Of a stretch of 6,520 nt of DNA, positions 4,496 to 6,520 are shown one piece after another. The position numbers were made by a program, and so were the translations under genes. Source of the DNA: Methanobacteriota archaeon (lineage in GTDB: Archaea > Halobacteriota > Methanomicrobia > Methanomicrobiales > Methanomicrobiaceae). Location of the stretch: NCBI GenBank assembly GCA_023396365.1, contig JAEWWL010000014.1, positions 1 to 6,520 on the forward strand, written 5' to 3'. The notes under the pieces are model-generated. The model ran no database searches, was not told the DNA's origin, and saw nothing but the letters and a program-made list of their open reading frames with translations. Each line of letters starts with the position of its first letter. The stretch's first letter is position 1.

Positions 4496-6313
4496 ATGTG
4501 CGGAATTGCAGGTATTTACTCTGAATCAGGAAGTGTCTCCGAATCATTTCTGAGTATCATGTCTGAAAAGCTCTCACACAGAGGTCCAGACGGCTGCGGT
4601 TTAAAAGTTTTTGAGAGATGCGGACTTGTTCACAGAAGACTTTCAATAATAGATCTGTCTGAAAAAGCATCACAACCTATGCCCAACGAAGATGAAACAC
4701 TCTGGCTTGTGTTCAATGGTGAAATATACAATTATAGAGAACTTAGGAAGATTCTGACTGAATGCGGACATATATTTTACTCTGAGACCGATAGTGAGGT
4801 AATAGTCCACTCATATGAAGAATGGGGCATGGAATGCGTAAAAAAGTTCAACGGTATGTGGTCATTTGCACTATATGACTTAAAAAAGGATGAAATATTC
4901 TGTTCACGGGACCGTTTTGGAATTAAGCCTTTTTATTATGCATTTTTAGGGGATGATTTTTTCTTTGCATCCGAGATCAAGGCACTCGTTGCACATTCAG
5001 ATATAGGCAATCAGCCATGTGATGAAAAGGTCTGTCAATATCTTTCAAATGGCACACAGGATACTGATGATAGGACTCTGTTTGAAGGAGTTTTTCAGCT
5101 TCGGCCTGCTACAAATTTGTTAATCAAAAAGGGCAGAGCACCACTTTTTAAAAATTACTGGGACATTACGGTTTCACCTGAAATATCCTGCAAAAATGAC
5201 TGCAGTGATGACAAATTAGCCGGGTTACTCCTTAAAAATCTGAGGGAATCAATAAGACTCAGGTTAAGAAGTGATGTCCCTGTAGGCACCTGTCTTTCAG
5301 GCGGACTTGACTCTTCAACAATAACAGTCCTGATTAATGAAATGATTAGAAAAGAGATTATTCCATCTGTCGGAAGCCTTCAGAATACTTTTTCAGCCTG
5401 CTATTCAGATTCTCGATTTGATGAGAGTGAATATATAGACTGTGTTATTGATTCGACCGGAGTATTAGCGCATAAAACATATCCTCAGCCTGAGGAGATA
5501 ATCACAGATATTAAAAGGCTCATATACATGCAGGATGAACCGTTTAATTCACTATCTGTATATTCACAGTACCGTGTGATGAAACTTGCCGGTGAGCATG
5601 TAAAAGTAGTTTTGGATGGTCAGGGTGCAGATGAGCAGCTGGCAGGGTACCTGGGTTATCAGGCAGCTTACATCAAAAGCCTAAAAAGTCATCCGCTTAA
5701 GATGCTCTCTGAAATTTTTGGGAGTGCAAGGCATCACTACTCATTTTTTTTGAACGCGATAATTCAGCTGAATCTGCGAAGAAAGCGCAGACCATTTATC
5801 AAATTCAAAATTTTGGCTATTAACAGATACAAAGGAACTCTTGATACAGTTCTTAAAAATGAGATGACCAAAAGCAATCTTCAGGCACTCCTGCATTATG
5901 AAGACCGGAATTCAATGGCATTTTCTATTGAATCACGTGTTCCTTTCCTTGATTTTATGCTGGCAGAGTATATTGCAGGGCTGCCTCTTGATCAGAAGAT
6001 AAGGCATGGCGTTACCAAATTTGTTTTAAGGAATTCAATAAAGGGAATTGTTCCTGAAAAGATAAGGTGCAGGATGGATAAAATGGGATTTGTAACACCT
6101 GAAGAGGTCTGGATGGGTGAGAACCTGTATGGATTTGTCTGTGAAATATTTGAATCAGACTCGTTCAGGAGCAGAAAATACTGGTATGCAGATAAAATAT
6201 TGAATGAGTTTAAAGCATACCATTTTGGCAAATGCGGTTATTCGCCAGAGTTCTGGAGAGTTCTCTGCACAGAACTCTGGATGAGAATTTTTTTTGATTC
6301 AAAACCCATTTGA
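4496..6313 (+). CDS. asnB: Asparagine synthetase B-like glutamine amidotransferase
   Basis: A 605-residue two-domain enzyme. The N-terminal class II glutaminase domain starts MCGIAGIYSE; after Met removal C2 is the nucleophile that frees ammonia from glutamine. It has HRGPDG (28-33), HRRLSIIDLS (46-55), NGEIYNY (74-80) and ETDSE (97-101). The C-terminal synthetase domain has the ATP pyrophosphatase loop SGGLDSS (268-274), DGQGADE (374-380), EDRNSMAFSIESRVPFLD (469-486), TKFVLR (507-512) and RMDKMGF (526-532). All are intact and the length is normal. An in-frame TTG at 4487 would add three residues and bury the cysteine, so ATG 4496 is the true start. It may make asparagine from aspartate, ATP and glutamine. 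Relatives in polysaccharide loci, such as WbpS of Pseudomonas O6 and WbtH of Francisella, are thought to amidate uronic acids, and that reading suits this neighbourhood. The family call is firm; the acceptor is inferred. Confidence 0.95.
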   Translation: MCGIAGIYSESGSVSESFLSIMSEKLSHRGPDGCGLKVFERCGLVHRRLSIIDLSEKASQPMPNEDETLWLVFNGEIYNYRELRKILTECGHIFYSETDSEVIVHSYEEWGMECVKKFNGMWSFALYDLKKDEIFCSRDRFGIKPFYYAFLGDDFFFASEIKALVAHSDIGNQPCDEKVCQYLSNGTQDTDDRTLFEGVFQLRPATNLLIKKGRAPLFKNYWDITVSPEISCKNDCSDDKLAGLLLKNLRESIRLRLRSDVPVGTCLSGGLDSSTITVLINEMIRKEIIPSVGSLQNTFSACYSDSRFDESEYIDCVIDSTGVLAHKTYPQPEEIITDIKRLIYMQDEPFNSLSVYSQYRVMKLAGEHVKVVLDGQGADEQLAGYLGYQAAYIKSLKSHPLKMLSEIFGSARHHYSFFLNAIIQLNLRRKRRPFIKFKILAINRYKGTLDTVLKNEMTKSNLQALLHYEDRNSMAFSIESRVPFLDFMLAEYIAGLPLDQKIRHGVTKFVLRNSIKGIVPEKIRCRMDKMGFVTPEEVWMGENLYGFVCEIFESDSFRSRKYWYADKILNEFKAYHFGKCGYSPEFWRVLCTELWMRIFFDSKPI

Positions 6314-6340
6314 AGAGCAAGCAGTATGGTATTCTAATCC

Positions 6341-6362
6341 TTTTTACAGGAAAAATCTTTTA
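6341..6362 (+). terminator. Possible terminator of the asparagine synthetase gene
   Basis: Two T-rich runs, TTTTT at 6341-6345 and TCTTTTAT around 6356-6363, lie 28-50 bp after the stop. AAAAA at 6351-6355 can pair with the first run across ACAGG. The signal is weak but of the archaeal oligo-T type. Confidence 0.3.
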
Positions 6363-6397
6363 TCTCTCCATATGTGAAAAAATTTCATGAGCTATAA

Positions 6398-6434
6398 AAA
6401 TCTATAATAGATTTAAATAAAGATACTATCTTTA
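6398..6434. repeat. Two tandem 17-bp palindromes (8-1-8) in the promoter of the last gene
   Basis: AAATCTAT-A-ATAGATTT (6398-6414) and TAAAGATA-C-TATCTTTA (6418-6434) are both perfect, with centres at 6406 and 6426. The 20-bp spacing is about two helical turns and places them on the same DNA face. They overlap the likely TATA box and transcription start of the gene at 6445, so a bound dimer would block transcription. AT-rich sequence gives some palindromes by chance; two perfect ones of the same geometry side by side is less expected. Confidence 0.5.
6412..6419 (+). promoter_or_regulatory. Candidate TATA box of the last gene
   Basis: TTTAAATA lies about 29 bp (from its centre) before the ATG at 6445, giving a leader of only a few bases. 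A second candidate, CTATAAAAA at 6392-6400, would start transcription near 6420 and keep the AGGA ribosome site in the mRNA; the two cannot be told apart by eye. Confidence 0.4.
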
Positions 6435-6437
6435 GGA
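6434..6437 (+). promoter_or_regulatory. Ribosome binding site of the last gene
   Basis: AGGA is seven bases before the ATG at 6445, good spacing that supports this start. Its first A also ends the second palindrome. Confidence 0.5.
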
Positions 6438-6444
6438 ATATTGC

Positions 6445-6520
6445 ATGAATATATCAGAATTTGCCAGATTCAAAAATTATATAGTTCTTGGGCTTTTGGT
6501 CGTATTTACAGCTTTTGCCC
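6445..6520 (+). CDS. N-terminus of a membrane protein, cut by the right edge
   Basis: Only the first 25 codons are in the window. The peptide starts MNISEFARFKNY and goes straight into a hydrophobic stretch, IVLGLLVVFTAFA, which looks like a first transmembrane helix after a short, positively charged cytoplasmic tail; there is no clear signal-peptidase site. The start is supported by AGGA seven bases upstream and by a TATA-like box. In a glycan locus the likely candidates are an integral-membrane glycosyltransferase, a flippase or an AglB/STT3-type oligosaccharyltransferase; the last often begins with a short basic tail and a helix of this kind. The sequence is too short to choose, so the product is best called an unassigned membrane protein. 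Confidence 0.65.
   Translation, partial: MNISEFARFKNYIVLGLLVVFTAFA

Noticed and set aside
5992..6231. Minus-strand frame of 79 codons in the 3' part of the AsnB-like gene
   Set aside because: It is fully inside an intact conserved domain, with no motif or upstream signal.

Overview
The window looks like a surface-glycan (probably N-glycan or S-layer/archaellin glycan) biosynthesis locus from an AT-rich archaeon, most likely a methanogenic euryarchaeon. The archaeal reading rests on TATA-like boxes about 25 bp before starts, an asparagine synthetase gene with no Shine-Dalgarno site that appears to be leaderless, SD sequences of the GGAGTGA/AGGT type, oligo-T runs instead of classic stem-loop terminators, and heavy use of ATA and AGA/AGG codons. 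The genus cannot be fixed from the sequence.

Layout. Positions 1-151 hold the 3' end of a reading frame that enters from the left. It is about half G+C, richer than the rest, and carries two adjacent hairpins; it may be the tail of a TnpB-type transposase with its overlapping right-end RNA. A GT4-like glycosyltransferase follows on the plus strand (193-1335). A T/A-rich 86-bp gap separates it from a convergent three-gene set on the minus strand, transcribed right to left: hexapeptide-repeat acyltransferase (4232-3621), DegT/DnrJ/EryC1 aminotransferase (3617-2511) and Gfo/Idh/MocA dehydrogenase (2420-1422). A 263-bp divergent control region (4233-4495, counted to the real ATG) leads to a class B asparagine synthetase-like glutamine amidotransferase on the plus strand (4496-6313). 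After a 131-bp gap rich in palindromes, a membrane protein begins at 6445 and runs off the right edge.

How the genes fit together. Dehydrogenase, PLP aminotransferase and acyltransferase are the three steps that turn a UDP-N-acetylhexosaminuronic acid into a 3-acetamido derivative (the WbpB/WbpE/WbpD logic). The AsnB-like enzyme could then amidate the uronic acid carboxylate, and the glycosyltransferase could add the sugar to a lipid-linked glycan. No UDP-sugar 6-dehydrogenase (WbpA type) or 2-epimerase (WbpI type) is present here, so the donor sugar must be made elsewhere.

Non-coding signals. The gaps hold several perfect inverted repeats: an 18-bp palindrome at 2449-2466, a TCTG/CAGA cluster at 4299-4318, an 8-1-8 palindrome at 4387-4403, and two 8-1-8 palindromes side by side at 6398-6414 and 6418-6434. 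They are the main unexplained structure in the window. No complete mobile element, CRISPR array, tRNA or rRNA was seen.
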